From: CAVQSS01 sp963746605
Lineage (GTDB): Bacteria > Desulfobacterota > RBG-13-43-22
NCBI GenBank assembly: GCA_963746605.1
Contig: CAVVCH010000006.1
Location: forward strand, 4,370 to 68,369
DNA length: 64,000 nt
Direction of reading: 5' to 3'
Every line of letters begins with the position of its first letter. The stretch's first letter is position 1. Below the pieces are notes generated by a model, which was not told the DNA's origin, searched no databases, and worked only from the letters and a program-made list of their open reading frames with translations. The position numbers were made by a program, and so were the translations under genes. Positions 19,523 to 29,236 of this stretch are shown in pieces.

Positions 19523-20097
19523 GGCGCCCGGTTTCGTCCGCTGAAGGCTTCCCGGCTTGCCACCATTGCAGGATCTGGTAACGCAATACGAGCATCCCCC
19601 CGGCCCCGATCGCACCCAGAACCGCCCCGCCGACCACATCCAGAGGAAAATGTTCCCCCACGTAGACCCGGGAGTACCCCACCAGCAGGGCGATAAAAAT
19701 CAAGCCGAAGGCCCAGCGGCGGTAAATATAGGATAGAAAAAAAACCCCACCGAAGACATTGGCGGCATGGTTGGAGGGAAAGGAAAAAGAACGGGGACAG
19801 GGCCAGAATATCCGGACGTCGGACAAGGCGTTGCAGGGCCGCAACCGGGCGAAGAGGTGTTTGAAAAAAAAACTGTTGCTGGTATCCAGGAGACCCACCA
19901 GCAGGACTAAGAGGACCAGGGTGATCCGGGTCTGCTTCCCTCCCCAGTACGAACCAGATCAGCCAGGCGCCCAAAAACCAAAATTTCCAGTGATCAAATT
20001 CGGTGATATAGGGCATCACCCGATCAAAGAAGGCATTTTGATGCCCCTGGTTGATCCAATAGAAAAAGGTGACGTCCCAATTCAACAACGAAGCCAT
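19500..20097 (-). CDS. PAP2-family membrane phosphatase, frameshifted
   Basis: A type 2 phosphatidic acid phosphatase-like membrane protein, of the kind that dephosphorylates undecaprenyl diphosphate or lipid A. Motifs: KHLFARLRPC (KX6RP), FSFPSNHAANVFG (PSxH variant with Asn for Gly) and SRVYVGEHFPLDVVGG (SRX5HX3D). The N-terminal 55 residues (MASLLNWDVTFFYWINQGHQ onward) are in one frame and the rest in another; they join near 19940 in a G-rich run, restoring WFVLG-GKQTRITLVLLVLL. Converges with the preceding plus-strand gene, overlapping its 3' end. Confidence 0.8.
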
Positions 20098-20197
20098 CGC
20101 GAGGGGATCAGCAAGCGGGGTGTTTTGAAAAATGAACGCCGAACATTTTTTTCCGTGACCCTTCCAAAGTCCATCCAGCGCAAAAATATTTTAGCGT

Positions 20198-20668
20198 TTA
20201 GCCGAGGATATCCAAAATTTCCAGTTGCCGCACGCCCCCGGGGGTCTTGACCTGGATTTCGTCACCGGGTTCCTTACCGATCAGGGCCCGGCCCATGGGG
20301 GAGATGACCGAAATTTCTCCCTGGTCGGCATTGGATTCATCCGGACCGACCAGGCGCAATTTCATTTCTTCCCCGGTATTCAGGTCATTGATATGGACGG
20401 TACAGCCGAAGATCACCCGGTCGCTCGGCAGGTTGGAACAATCGATAACTTCGGAAGTGGCAATCTTAGAATGCAGTTCGGCGATGCGCCCTTCAATAAA
20501 TCCCTGCCGTTCTTTAGCGGCATGGTATTCGGCATTTTCCGAGATGTCTCCGTGGGCACGGGCCTCGGCAATCGCTTTGATCACCGACGGACGTCCTTCG
20601 GTTTCCAGTCGGCGCAATTCCTCCCGCAGGCGTTCAAGGCCCTCCTTGGTAATGGGCGTACGGTCCAT
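20198..20668 (-). CDS. greA: Transcription elongation factor GreA
   Basis: GreA rescues backtracked RNA polymerase by stimulating transcript cleavage. The 156-residue protein has the N-terminal coiled coil with the acidic tip ARAHGDISENAEYHAAKERQ and the C-terminal FKBP-like domain with ISPMGRALIGKEPGDEI. ATG 20668 is preferred because it follows a GGGAGT site and gives the family N-terminus MDRTPITKEGLERL; a longer reading adds five doubtful residues. Confidence 0.95.
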   Translation of the reverse strand: MDRTPITKEGLERLREELRRLETEGRPSVIKAIAEARAHGDISENAEYHAAKERQGFIEGRIAELHSKIATSEVIDCSNLPSDRVIFGCTVHINDLNTGEEMKLRLVGPDESNADQGEISVISPMGRALIGKEPGDEIQVKTPGGVRQLEILDILG

Positions 20669-20743
20669 AAAATAACTCCCTTTCAAAATAAGTTCCCCCG
20701 GAGAATGGCGCTTCGGGGGGATTTAGTATTCTAACAAAAGCGG

Positions 20744-21943
20744 TTAAGGGGTGCAAGCGGATTTGTGCCGGGCCAGGTAGGAGCGCACGAGCGTTTCCAT
20801 TTCCTTAAGGGATTTATGTTGCCGGGTCGCCAGGCTTTTCAGATCCTCATACTCGATAGTAAACTCCGGAGAGGATCGCTTGGCGAGACCGGGGCGCTCA
20901 AACCGCTTCAGACCGATGTTTCCCCAGGGTGTTGCCACACGTTCGGTTTTCCGGGACAGGATTTGCCGTTGCGCCTCATAAAATCGAACACCGAGGGTTG
21001 TGGTTTCAGCCAGCAGGATTCCCATCAGAAATTCTCGGTCGGTCGGCCGGCAGAGGACCTGGAGCAGGATCCCGGGACGGTTTTTTTTCATCTGACAGGG
21101 CAGCAACAGGCAATCCAGTGCCCCGGCCTGAAAGAGACGTTCGAACAAATAATCATACCATTGCGGGTTCATATCGTCGATGTTGGTTTCCAGGACCGTT
21201 ACTTTTTCCTGTTCGGCGGACCGAGTTCCTTCTCCCAACCAGATCCGCAGGGCATTGGGGCGGTCGGAAAGTTCCTGGCGTCCCAAACCGTAGCCCACCT
21301 TCGTCAAGGTACAGGCGGGGGGGGGGCCGAAGTGCCGGACCCAGGTTTTGACGATCGCCGCGCCGGTGGGGGTAACCAGTTCTTTCTCCAGACCGGAGGG
21401 GACCAGCGCCGCCCCTTCCAAGAGGGCCAGTGTAGCCGGGGCCGGTAGAGGCAAGGGGCCGTGTTGGCTCTGAACCCACCCTCGACCCGCGGGCAGCGGC
21501 GAGGCCCAGACCGAATTCACTTGAAAATAGTGGAATCCCAGGGCCGCCCCGACTGCGTCGATGATCGTGTCCAAGGCGCCGATCTCGTGAAAATGAACCT
21601 CCTCCACCTCTCGCCCATGAATTCGACCCTCCACGGTTGCCAGATGGCGCAGGACGTCGAGGGCCGGCTGTTTGATTTCCGCAGGCAGGGAACTTCGGTC
21701 AAGCAGCGTTCGCAGGTCTCGATAGGAGCGGTGCGGGGGGGTCTTTTTTCCCTCCTGTATCGAGACCTGAAAACCGGAAAGCCCGCCCCGTTCCTCACGG
21801 TGAATCAGGAGCCGGAAGGGCGGCAAGGCCAGATCTTTTAAGGTTCGGCGCAGCAGAGGGGCCGGCAATCCCAGGTCCAGCCAGGCCCCCAGCACCATGT
21901 CGCCGCTGATGCCGGAAAAACAGTCCAGGTAGGCGATGCTCAT
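20744..21943 (-). CDS. larC: Nickel pincer cofactor biosynthesis protein LarC
   Basis: LarC inserts nickel into the pyridinium bisthiocarboxylate mononucleotide in a CTP-dependent step, giving the nickel-pincer cofactor of lactate racemase-type enzymes. The 399-residue protein begins YLDCFSGISGDMVLGAWLDLG, has the His-rich region EEVHFHEIGALDTIIDAVG near residue 120 and ETNIDDMNPQWYDYL near 250 (all family hallmarks). It is a single uninterrupted frame, unlike the programmed-frameshift larC1/larC2 of some lactobacilli. It overlaps lon by 4 nt. No larB, larE or larA is nearby. Confidence 0.93.
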   Translation of the reverse strand: MSIAYLDCFSGISGDMVLGAWLDLGLPAPLLRRTLKDLALPPFRLLIHREERGGLSGFQVSIQEGKKTPPHRSYRDLRTLLDRSSLPAEIKQPALDVLRHLATVEGRIHGREVEEVHFHEIGALDTIIDAVGAALGFHYFQVNSVWASPLPAGRGWVQSQHGPLPLPAPATLALLEGAALVPSGLEKELVTPTGAAIVKTWVRHFGPPPACTLTKVGYGLGRQELSDRPNALRIWLGEGTRSAEQEKVTVLETNIDDMNPQWYDYLFERLFQAGALDCLLLPCQMKKNRPGILLQVLCRPTDREFLMGILLAETTTLGVRFYEAQRQILSRKTERVATPWGNIGLKRFERPGLAKRSSPEFTIEYEDLKSLATRQHKSLKEMETLVRSYLARHKSACTP

Positions 21944-24363
21944 GCCCGGGGCCCCTTTTTACCGGCGGCTTTCTTTTTAGGTGCCGGTTTTTTGATGAGG
22001 GCCTGCTCGATGACCTGATCCATATCCCGGACCAAAACAAACTGCAGGCGGCGCCGAATGGGCCGCGGAATCTCGGCCAAATCCTTCTGGTTCTGTTCGG
22101 GGATAATCAGGATCTTGATTTTGTTCCGGATCGCGGCCAGGGTTTTTTCCTTTAAGCCCCCAATCGGCAGAACTTTCCCCCGCAAGGTGATTTCACCGGT
22201 CATGGCGATATCCTTATTGACCGGAATCTTGGTTAAAGCGGAAACCAGGGAGACCGCCAGGGTAATGCCGGCTGACGGGCCATCCTTGGGGATAGCCCCG
22301 GCCGGGACGTGGATATGAATATCCAAGAGGTCAAAATCGGATTCCTTCAATTGAAACTGACGACTGCGCGACCGGGCATAACTGAGGGCGGCCTGCGCCG
22401 ATTCCTTCATCACTTCCCCCAATTGGCCGGTAAGCAGGAAATTGCCTTTGCCTCTCATGATCGTCGTTTCCACGTAGAGCACTTCCCCCCCGCTGGGCGT
22501 CCAGGCTAAGCCGGTGGCCACTCCCACTTCGTGGTTTTTACGGATTTCGTCGGGCAAAAACACTGGAGGGCCGAGATAACGGTACAAGGTTTTGGGAGTG
22601 ACCTTGAAAGCGCCCTTTTCCCCCTCGGCCACCTTCCGGGCGACTTTCCGGCAAATGGCCCCGAGCTCTTTCTCCAAATTGCGAAGCCCGGCTTCTTCCG
22701 TGTACTCGTTGATAATCTTCAGCAGGGACTGGCTATGAATGGTCAGGCGCTTCTCGTCCAGACCATGTTCGCGAACCTGGCGCGGCCAAAGATACGAAAG
22801 GGCGATATGAAGTTTTTCGTCATCGGAATAGCCGGGAATCTCGATGATCTCCATCCGGTCCCGCAAGGCCGAGGGGATCGGATCGGTCATATTGGCCGTG
22901 GTGATGAACATGACCGAGGACAGGTCAAAGGGGAGGCTCAGGTAATGATCGCTGAAGGCAAAGTTCTGTTCGGGATCCAGGACCTCCAGCAGGGCGGCGG
23001 CGGGATTTCCCCGGTAATCGGCCCCGAGCTTGTCGATTTCATCCATCATGAAAACCGGGTTGTTCACCCCCACCTGCTTCAACCCGTATAAAATGCGCCC
23101 CGGCATGGCCCCGATATACGTCCGGCGATGTCCCCGAATCTCGGCTTCGTCCCGGACTCCGCCCAGGGAGATGCGGATAAATTTCCGACCCAGGGCCCGG
23201 GCGATGGAGCGTCCCAGAGAGGTCTTCCCGACCCCGGGCGGGCCCACAAAACAGAGGATGGGTCCTTTCATCTTGGGGTTCAGTTTTCGGACGCTTAAAT
23301 ATTCCAGAATCCGGTCTTTGACCTTTTGCAGATCGTAGTGGTCTTCATTCAAAATTTGCTGGGCGGCGCGGACATCGATTTTGTCCCGCGTCTTTTTATC
23401 CCAGGGCAGGCTGACGATCCAGTCCAGATAAGTCCGGACGATGGAAATTTCGGCCGATTCGGAATGCATCTGTTCCAACCGGGCCAGTTGTTTCAGGGCC
23501 TCGGCCTCGGTTTCTTTGGACAGATGCAGTTTCTTGATCTTCTCCCGGTACTCGGTCACTTCCTGCTGGCGCTCGTCATACTCCCCCAGTTCCCGGCGAA
23601 TGGCCTGCATTTGTTCTCGAAGAAAATACTCCCGCTGGCCCTTGGACATTTCCTCCTTGGCCTCGGATTGAATGCGGGCCTGAACCGTGGACACTTCCAG
23701 TTCCTTGCCTAGATGTTCGTATACCTTTTGCAGTCGCTCCAGGGGGTCCACCAACTCCAGGAGTCGCTGGAATTCTTCAATTTTTAAACGCAGGTTGGAG
23801 GCCACCAGATCGGCCAGCAGGCCGGGTTCCTCCACGCTGTTCAAAATGGCGATGACATCCTGGGAGAGCAAACCTTTGAGGGAGAGGATTTTTTCGCTTT
23901 GCTCCCGCACCGTACGCATCAGGGCCTCGGTTTCCACCGACTCCCGGGTCACCTCCAGGTCGGGAAGGGCTTTGAGCTGAACCTGGAAGGAGGGACGCTG
24001 TTCGAGGAACTTCAGGGTCTCGGCCCGGGAAATACCTTGAACCAGAATCTTTAACCGTCCGTCGTTCAGTTTCATCATCCGTAGGATCAAGGCCACGCTG
24101 CCGACGGCATAAAGGTCTTCCGGCCCCGGGTCTTCCTGGGTCTGGTTTTTCTGGGCCACCAGAAAAACCAGACGATCATGGACCAGGGCTTTTTCCACGG
24201 CCTGAATGGACCCTTCCCGGGAAACAATCAGCGGCAGAATCATATTGGAAAAAATCACCACGTCCCGCACCGGAAGCAGCGGCAAGACCTCGGGAATGGT
24301 CAGTTCCCGCAGGTTTTCCCCGATGGTTTTTTCAATTTCGAAGTCCAGGTCTTGATTAGCCAT
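21940..24363 (-). CDS. lon: ATP-dependent protease Lon (endopeptidase La)
   Basis: A homohexameric AAA+ protease degrading damaged and regulatory proteins. It has the N-terminal LON substrate domain (LPLLPVRDVVIFSNMILPL), a coiled-coil middle, Walker A GPPGVGKTSLG near residue 370, Walker B PVFMMDEIDKLG, and the Ser-Lys dyad: Ser in KDGPSAGITLA and Lys in LRGKVLPIGGLKEKTLAA. About 807 residues from ATG 24363, the standard size; the upstream TTG at 24399 would add a doubtful 12 residues. The C-terminus ends in a Lys-rich tail (KKPAPKKKAAGKK). Confidence 0.96.
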   Translation of the reverse strand: MANQDLDFEIEKTIGENLRELTIPEVLPLLPVRDVVIFSNMILPLIVSREGSIQAVEKALVHDRLVFLVAQKNQTQEDPGPEDLYAVGSVALILRMMKLNDGRLKILVQGISRAETLKFLEQRPSFQVQLKALPDLEVTRESVETEALMRTVREQSEKILSLKGLLSQDVIAILNSVEEPGLLADLVASNLRLKIEEFQRLLELVDPLERLQKVYEHLGKELEVSTVQARIQSEAKEEMSKGQREYFLREQMQAIRRELGEYDERQQEVTEYREKIKKLHLSKETEAEALKQLARLEQMHSESAEISIVRTYLDWIVSLPWDKKTRDKIDVRAAQQILNEDHYDLQKVKDRILEYLSVRKLNPKMKGPILCFVGPPGVGKTSLGRSIARALGRKFIRISLGGVRDEAEIRGHRRTYIGAMPGRILYGLKQVGVNNPVFMMDEIDKLGADYRGNPAAALLEVLDPEQNFAFSDHYLSLPFDLSSVMFITTANMTDPIPSALRDRMEIIEIPGYSDDEKLHIALSYLWPRQVREHGLDEKRLTIHSQSLLKIINEYTEEAGLRNLEKELGAICRKVARKVAEGEKGAFKVTPKTLYRYLGPPVFLPDEIRKNHEVGVATGLAWTPSGGEVLYVETTIMRGKGNFLLTGQLGEVMKESAQAALSYARSRSRQFQLKESDFDLLDIHIHVPAGAIPKDGPSAGITLAVSLVSALTKIPVNKDIAMTGEITLRGKVLPIGGLKEKTLAAIRNKIKILIIPEQNQKDLAEIPRPIRRRLQFVLVRDMDQVIEQALIKKPAPKKKAAGKKGPRA

Positions 24364-24629
24364 ACTTGAAAATGTAAACGGTTCGCGGGACTTCGTCAAG
24401 GAATTTAGGGGAAACGGGCGGCGGAGGGCAGCGGGTTAAAAAAACAGCTTGACAGAAATTGTCTAATAACTCATTGTTAAAACTTGCATTACTTGTTCAG
24501 GCCTGGTTCGACCGCGACGCAAGCCGGCGAGGGGAGAGCCATTCAAGATGCAGACCAAAAATATTTGAATTTTTGTTTCAAATCTTCTTATTTCGAGTTT
24601 ATAACCAAACTAAAGGAGGAGGGCGCGTT

Positions 24630-25836
24630 ATGGGCAGAGGAAATCGTTGGGTTGTCTGGGGGGCATTTTTTTTGTTGCTGACCGGGTTGATTTGGGGGCC
24701 GGCCCCGACCAACGCCCAGGAGGTCATTAAGGTCGGAATTATCCTTCCGTTGACCGGAGAAAAGGCCAAATTCGGGGAGATTGAAAAAAACTCCTTTGTC
24801 ATGGCCCTAAACGAGATCAACAAGGCCGGCGGCGTCAAGGGCAAAAAGATCGAACTGCTCTTTGAGGATGACACCGGCAAGCCGGATATCGCCAGAGCCG
24901 CGGTGGAAAAGCTGATTTCCAAGGATGGGGTAGTCCTGTTGGGCGGGGGCTACGGCAGTTCGGAAACCTATGCCATCTCCGGGGTGGCCCAGCAAAAAAA
25001 GATGCCCTTCCTGATTAACACCGGTTCAGCCGATGATATTACCGAAAAAGGCTGGAATTATATTTTCAGGCTCAATCCCTCGGTGAGCGAGTATGCCGAT
25101 GCGGCCGAAAGCTTTTACAAGGAAGTGGCCAAACCGAAGACGGCGGTCATCCTTTACGAAAATTCCCTCTTCGGGACCAGCGGTTCCAAAGACGCCGATA
25201 AAACCTTGAAGGCCATGGGCGTGCAGGTGGCCCTCAAGGAAGGGTATGAACACGGGGCCGTGGACTTCAAGCCCCTGTTGATCAAGGTCAAGAACGCCAA
25301 TCCCGATTTGATCTACATGATCTCCTATGTGATGGACGCCTCCTTGATCATGCGCCAGTCCATGGAGCTGGACATCAATCCGAAAATGTTCGTCGGCGGC
25401 GGGGCGGGGTTCACGCTGCCGGAGTTCTACCAAAATGCCGGCAAAGCGGCCGAGGGGGTTTTTTCGGCCGACCTGTGGATTCCGACCCTGCCTTTTCCGG
25501 GGGCCAAGGAATATTTTGCCAATTATAAAAAATCGTTCGGAAAAGAAACCGAATACCACGGGGCCGAAGCCTATGCCGCCATGCAGGTGATTGCCGATGT
25601 TCTGAAAAGGACCAAATCCTTCTCGCCGGATGATATCCGCCAGGCCTTGGCGGCCACGGACCTGATGACCGTTTTCGGACCGGTCAAATTTTTGGCTTAC
25701 GGTAAGAAAGACCAACCAGAATAAGCTGCCGACTTACCTGGTCCAGTGGATCAAGGGAAAGATGGAATGTGTCTGGCCGAAACAATACGCCACGGCCGCC
25801 TATGTTTTTCCCCATAAGCCCTGGAAGAGTAGATAA
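24630..25836 (+). CDS. Branched-chain-type ABC transporter substrate-binding protein (system 2), frameshifted near its end
   Basis: Periplasmic Peripla_BP_6 protein heading the second Liv operon. TAAAGGAGG precedes ATG 24630, followed by a signal peptide (WVVWGAFFLLLTGLIWGPAP ... NAQE). The mature start VIKVGIILPLTGEKAKFGEI and GVVLLGGGYGSSETYA are typical. Reading breaks near 25708: removing one base of AAGAAAGACC restores KKTNQNKLPTYLVQWIKGK and ends at 25836 with HKPWKSR, the expected C-terminus. The 266-nt gap upstream contains TTGACA at about 24450 as a possible -35, but I could not fix a -10. Confidence 0.87.
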
Positions 25837-25921
25837 CTGAAATAGTGATTTCCCGATTGACTGACGGGCAGGCGGGGGACCGCCTGCCCCTCCAACCAAC
25901 CTAACTGGCAAGGAAACGACT

Positions 25922-26797
25922 ATGCTAGTCTTTACCCAAACCGTCGTGGCCGGGTTTCTGATCGGAGGCCTTTACGCCCTGATCGGGATCGGCATGACCC
26001 TGATCATGGGCGTCATGGGCATCATCAACCTGGCCCACGGGCAGATTATGATGGTCTCCATGTACATCACGCTGGTCTGTTACCAGGTTTTCGGCATCGA
26101 TCCTTACCTGGCCCTGCTGATCACCATGCCGTCCCTTTTTATACTGTCCTTCTTCATCGGCAAATATCTCCTGGTCCCCCTGATCGGCCGGGAATCCATT
26201 CTCCCGGAAAACCAGGTCCTGATGACGGTGGGGATCGGCATCTGCATGACCGAAACCATGCGCTTTATCTTTTCCTCCAACTACCAGTCGGTCCGCACCG
26301 GCTATTCCAATAAGGCCTTTTACCTGGGGGAAATTTCCTTCAATTTTCCGCTGGCCGTCGCCTTCCTGATCGCCATCGTGATTACCGTCGCCCTCTTTTT
26401 CTTTTTAATGAAAACCGATACCGGCCGAGCCATTCGAGCAACGGCCCAGGATAAAGACGCGGCGGTCCTGATGGGCATCCATCAGCAAAAAATCACCTAT
26501 GCCACCTACGGCCTGGGAGCCGCTCTGACGGCGGCCGCCGGCAGCCTGCTGCTTCCTATCTACTATCTTTTCCCGGACCTGGGAGGGGCCTTCACCCTGA
26601 AGGCCTTTGTCATTACCATCCTGGGGGGGCTGGGCAGCACCGTCGGAGCGATCTTGGGCGGACTGACCCTCGGGATTGCCGAGTCTCTGGGGGCTACCTA
26701 TATCTCCATGGGCTATAAAGACGCGGTGGGCATGATCATCTTTCTCCTGGTCTTGATCTTTATCCCCGGCGGGCTGAAACGGTTCACCAAAATTTAG
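25922..26797 (+). CDS. livH: Branched-chain-type ABC transporter permease LivH (system 2)
   Basis: A 291-residue permease. It shows GFLIGGLYALIGIGMTLIMG at the N-terminus, IINLAHGQIMMVSMY in helix 2, and the EAA loop DTGRAIRATAQDKDAAVLMGI. It follows the binding protein by 85 nt and precedes livM by 13 nt. Helix pattern matches system 1 LivH but the sequences have diverged well, so the two importers probably carry different ligands. Confidence 0.92.
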   Translation: MLVFTQTVVAGFLIGGLYALIGIGMTLIMGVMGIINLAHGQIMMVSMYITLVCYQVFGIDPYLALLITMPSLFILSFFIGKYLLVPLIGRESILPENQVLMTVGIGICMTETMRFIFSSNYQSVRTGYSNKAFYLGEISFNFPLAVAFLIAIVITVALFFFLMKTDTGRAIRATAQDKDAAVLMGIHQQKITYATYGLGAALTAAAGSLLLPIYYLFPDLGGAFTLKAFVITILGGLGSTVGAILGGLTLGIAESLGATYISMGYKDAVGMIIFLLVLIFIPGGLKRFTKI

Positions 26798-26810
26798 GGA
26801 GAGCGGAGCG

Positions 26811-27785
26811 ATGGAGTCGTCTAGAGGAATCATAAAATACCTGATTATTTTTGTACTCGCCGGGCTATTGCCACTCTTCGTCAAGCAGGACTATTATATT
26901 CACCTCATGATCCTGGTGTTGATGTGGGTGATCATCGGGTCATGCTGGAACCTGATCGCCGGCTATACGGGTCAGGTCTCCTTCGGGCAGGCCGCCTTTT
27001 TTGGAGTGGGGGCCTATACCGCCGGGATCCTGCATACCAAACTGGAACTCTCCCCCTGGTTAGGAATGGTCCTGGGAGGCTGGACGGCCATCCTCCTGGC
27101 CCTGCTGATCGGCTACCTGTGTTTCCGGCTGCGAGGCCCGTATTTCGCCCTGGCCACCCTGGCCTCCGGGGAAATCTTGCGCCTCATCGCCAACAACTGG
27201 GTTGATTTTACCGAGGGCATGGTCGGCATCCTGGTTATTCAGACCTTTTCCAGCAAGTTGCCTTATTATTATCTGGTTTTAGGACTGGCGGCCCTCTGCC
27301 TGGGAGTCATCTCTCTGGTGATGCATTCCAAATGGGGTTACTATTTCGTTTCCATCCGGGAGGATCAGGATGCCGCCGAATCCCTGGGAATCAATACCGC
27401 CCTTTATAAGAACGTCTCGCTGATGATCAGTTCCTTCTTTACCGGAACGGTGGGGGCCTTTTATTTGAACTACATGGGTTTCATTGACCCCTCCATCGTC
27501 TTTGCCCTCCACGACATTTCCATCCAGGCCATTCTGGTCGGGATTATCGGCGGGGTCGCCACCCTGTGGGGGCCGGCCCTGGGGGCGTTGATCATGGTGG
27601 GGATTCAGGAGCTTTTTCGAACCGCCATTTTCGGTCTGGCCCCCAAATGGGTAAGCCAGGGACATGCGATGGCCTTCGGTCTGCTGGTGGTCCTGACCAT
27701 CCTCTTCATGTCCAACGGGGTAGTGGGCGATTGGGTAAAGATTAAGCGCCTCTTTACCCGAAAAGCAGCGGAGGGCGGCTCATGA
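26811..27785 (+). CDS. livM: Branched-chain-type ABC transporter permease LivM (system 2)
   Basis: 324 residues with the LivM hallmarks SCWNLIAGYTGQVSFGQAAF, GPYFALATLASGEILRLIAN and the EAA loop KWGYYFVSIREDQDAAESLG. ATG 26811 follows a GGGAGAGCGG site. The stop overlaps the livG start by 4 nt. Multi-pass inner-membrane protein forming the channel with LivH. Confidence 0.92.
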   Translation: MESSRGIIKYLIIFVLAGLLPLFVKQDYYIHLMILVLMWVIIGSCWNLIAGYTGQVSFGQAAFFGVGAYTAGILHTKLELSPWLGMVLGGWTAILLALLIGYLCFRLRGPYFALATLASGEILRLIANNWVDFTEGMVGILVIQTFSSKLPYYYLVLGLAALCLGVISLVMHSKWGYYFVSIREDQDAAESLGINTALYKNVSLMISSFFTGTVGAFYLNYMGFIDPSIVFALHDISIQAILVGIIGGVATLWGPALGALIMVGIQELFRTAIFGLAPKWVSQGHAMAFGLLVVLTILFMSNGVVGDWVKIKRLFTRKAAEGGS

Positions 27786-28504
27786 TTATTTTTGAAGCCC
27801 GGGATATGGTGAAATATTTTGGGGGCCTGAGTGCCGTGAACGGCGTCAGCTTCCAGGTGGAACAGGGTGAAATCTTCGGTCTGATCGGACCCAACGGCTC
27901 CGGGAAGACCACTACTTTCAATCTGATCAATAATTATTTTCCCTTGACCTCGGGGGACGTCTTTTTGAACGGACAATCCATCAAGGGCTTGAAGACCCAT
28001 AAAATATGCCATTTGGGCATTGCCCGGACTTTCCAGGTGGTCAAACCCCTGGCCCGTCTGACGGTGCTGGAAAACGTAGTGGCCTCCGCCTTCTGCCGGG
28101 TCAACAGCATCAAAGAGGCCCAGAAGCAGGCCCTGGAAATGATTGAATTCTGCGGGCTCCTGCCCTACAAGGATCAACAAGCCAAGGGATTGCCTATCGG
28201 TTTGCGCAAACGATTGGAAATCACCCGGGCCATGGCCACCCAGCCTAAGGTGCTGCTCCTGGACGAGACCTGCGCCGGGTTGACCCCTAAGGAAGTAGAT
28301 CAGGCCATTGAATTGATCCAGGAGATCAACCGACGGGGAGTGACGATCATCGTCATCGAACATATCATGAAAGTCATCATGACCATTTCCCAACGAATCC
28401 TGGCCATCAACCACGGCCAGCCCATCGCCAGCGGGACACCGAAAGAGATTGCCCAGAATAAGCAGGTGATTGAGGCCTACCTGGGGGAGGATGAAAATGC
28501 TTAA
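27782..28504 (+). CDS. livG: Branched-chain-type ABC transporter ATP-binding protein LivG (system 2)
   Basis: 240 residues. Walker A GPNGSGKTTT, signature region GLPIGLRKRLEITRAMA, Walker B VLLLDETCAGLTP and switch VIVIEHIMKVI. Like the system 1 LivG, the signature departs from LSGGQ. Shortest possible spacing to livF (overlapping by 8 nt from the chosen livF start) shows a compact operon. Confidence 0.92.
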   Translation: MIIFEARDMVKYFGGLSAVNGVSFQVEQGEIFGLIGPNGSGKTTTFNLINNYFPLTSGDVFLNGQSIKGLKTHKICHLGIARTFQVVKPLARLTVLENVVASAFCRVNSIKEAQKQALEMIEFCGLLPYKDQQAKGLPIGLRKRLEITRAMATQPKVLLLDETCAGLTPKEVDQAIELIQEINRRGVTIIVIEHIMKVIMTISQRILAINHGQPIASGTPKEIAQNKQVIEAYLGEDENA

Positions 28505-29201
28505 GATCAATCATATCGATGTATCTTATGGCGATGTGCAAGTCCTCTGGGATGTCTCTTTTGAGGTCCAGGAGAAGGAAATTCTGGTCTTGGTCGGGGC
28601 CAACGGCGCCGGGAAATCCACCACCCTGCGGACCATTTCCGGGTTGTTGCGGCCTTCTAAGGGATCCATCGAGTATAAAGGCCAGGTCTTGAACCAGGTC
28701 CCGGCCCACAAGATGATCGAACTGGGGTTAGCCCATGTGCCGGAGGGCCGAAGGCTTTTCCCGGAGATGACCGTCGAGGAAAACCTGATCATGGGGTCCC
28801 TGAGCCCCAAGGCCAAGGCCAAACGCCAGCAGTCCATGAAGGAAGTCTACCGGCTTTTCCCCCGCCTGGAAGAACGCCGCAAGCAGCAATCCCGGACCAT
28901 GAGCGGCGGGGAACAGCAGATGTGCGCCATCGGCCGGGGACTGATGTCCCTCCCGGAGATCCTGCTGCTGGATGAACCTTCCTTGGGTCTGGCCCCCATC
29001 CTGGTCCAGGAAATCTTTCATATTGCCCAACGAATCAATGAGGAAGGCGTGACCATCCTGCTGGTGGAACAAAATGTTAAGAATACGCTCTCTTTCTGCC
29101 ACCGGGCTTACGTCATGGAGAACGGCCGGATCGTCCTGGAGGGGACCGGCAAGGAACTCCTGAACAACCCCCACGTCAAGGAAGCCTACCTGGGAATCTG
29201 A
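28497..29201 (+). CDS. livF: Branched-chain-type ABC transporter ATP-binding protein LivF (system 2)
   Basis: Walker A GANGAGKSTTLR, signature MSGGEQQMCAIGR, Walker B ILLLDEPSLGLAP and switch ILLVEQNVKNTL. I chose ATG 28497 (MLKINHIDVSYGD), 6 nt after GGGGGAGG; ATG 28491 is two codons earlier and an in-frame ATG at 28470 gives an N-terminus not seen in the family. Last gene of the importer; a nucleotidyltransferase follows after 35 nt. Confidence 0.92.
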   Translation: MLKINHIDVSYGDVQVLWDVSFEVQEKEILVLVGANGAGKSTTLRTISGLLRPSKGSIEYKGQVLNQVPAHKMIELGLAHVPEGRRLFPEMTVEENLIMGSLSPKAKAKRQQSMKEVYRLFPRLEERRKQQSRTMSGGEQQMCAIGRGLMSLPEILLLDEPSLGLAPILVQEIFHIAQRINEEGVTILLVEQNVKNTLSFCHRAYVMENGRIVLEGTGKELLNNPHVKEAYLGI

Positions 29202-29236
29202 GCCGGTCCTGGGCCGAGACAAAGAAAGGGCACCCA

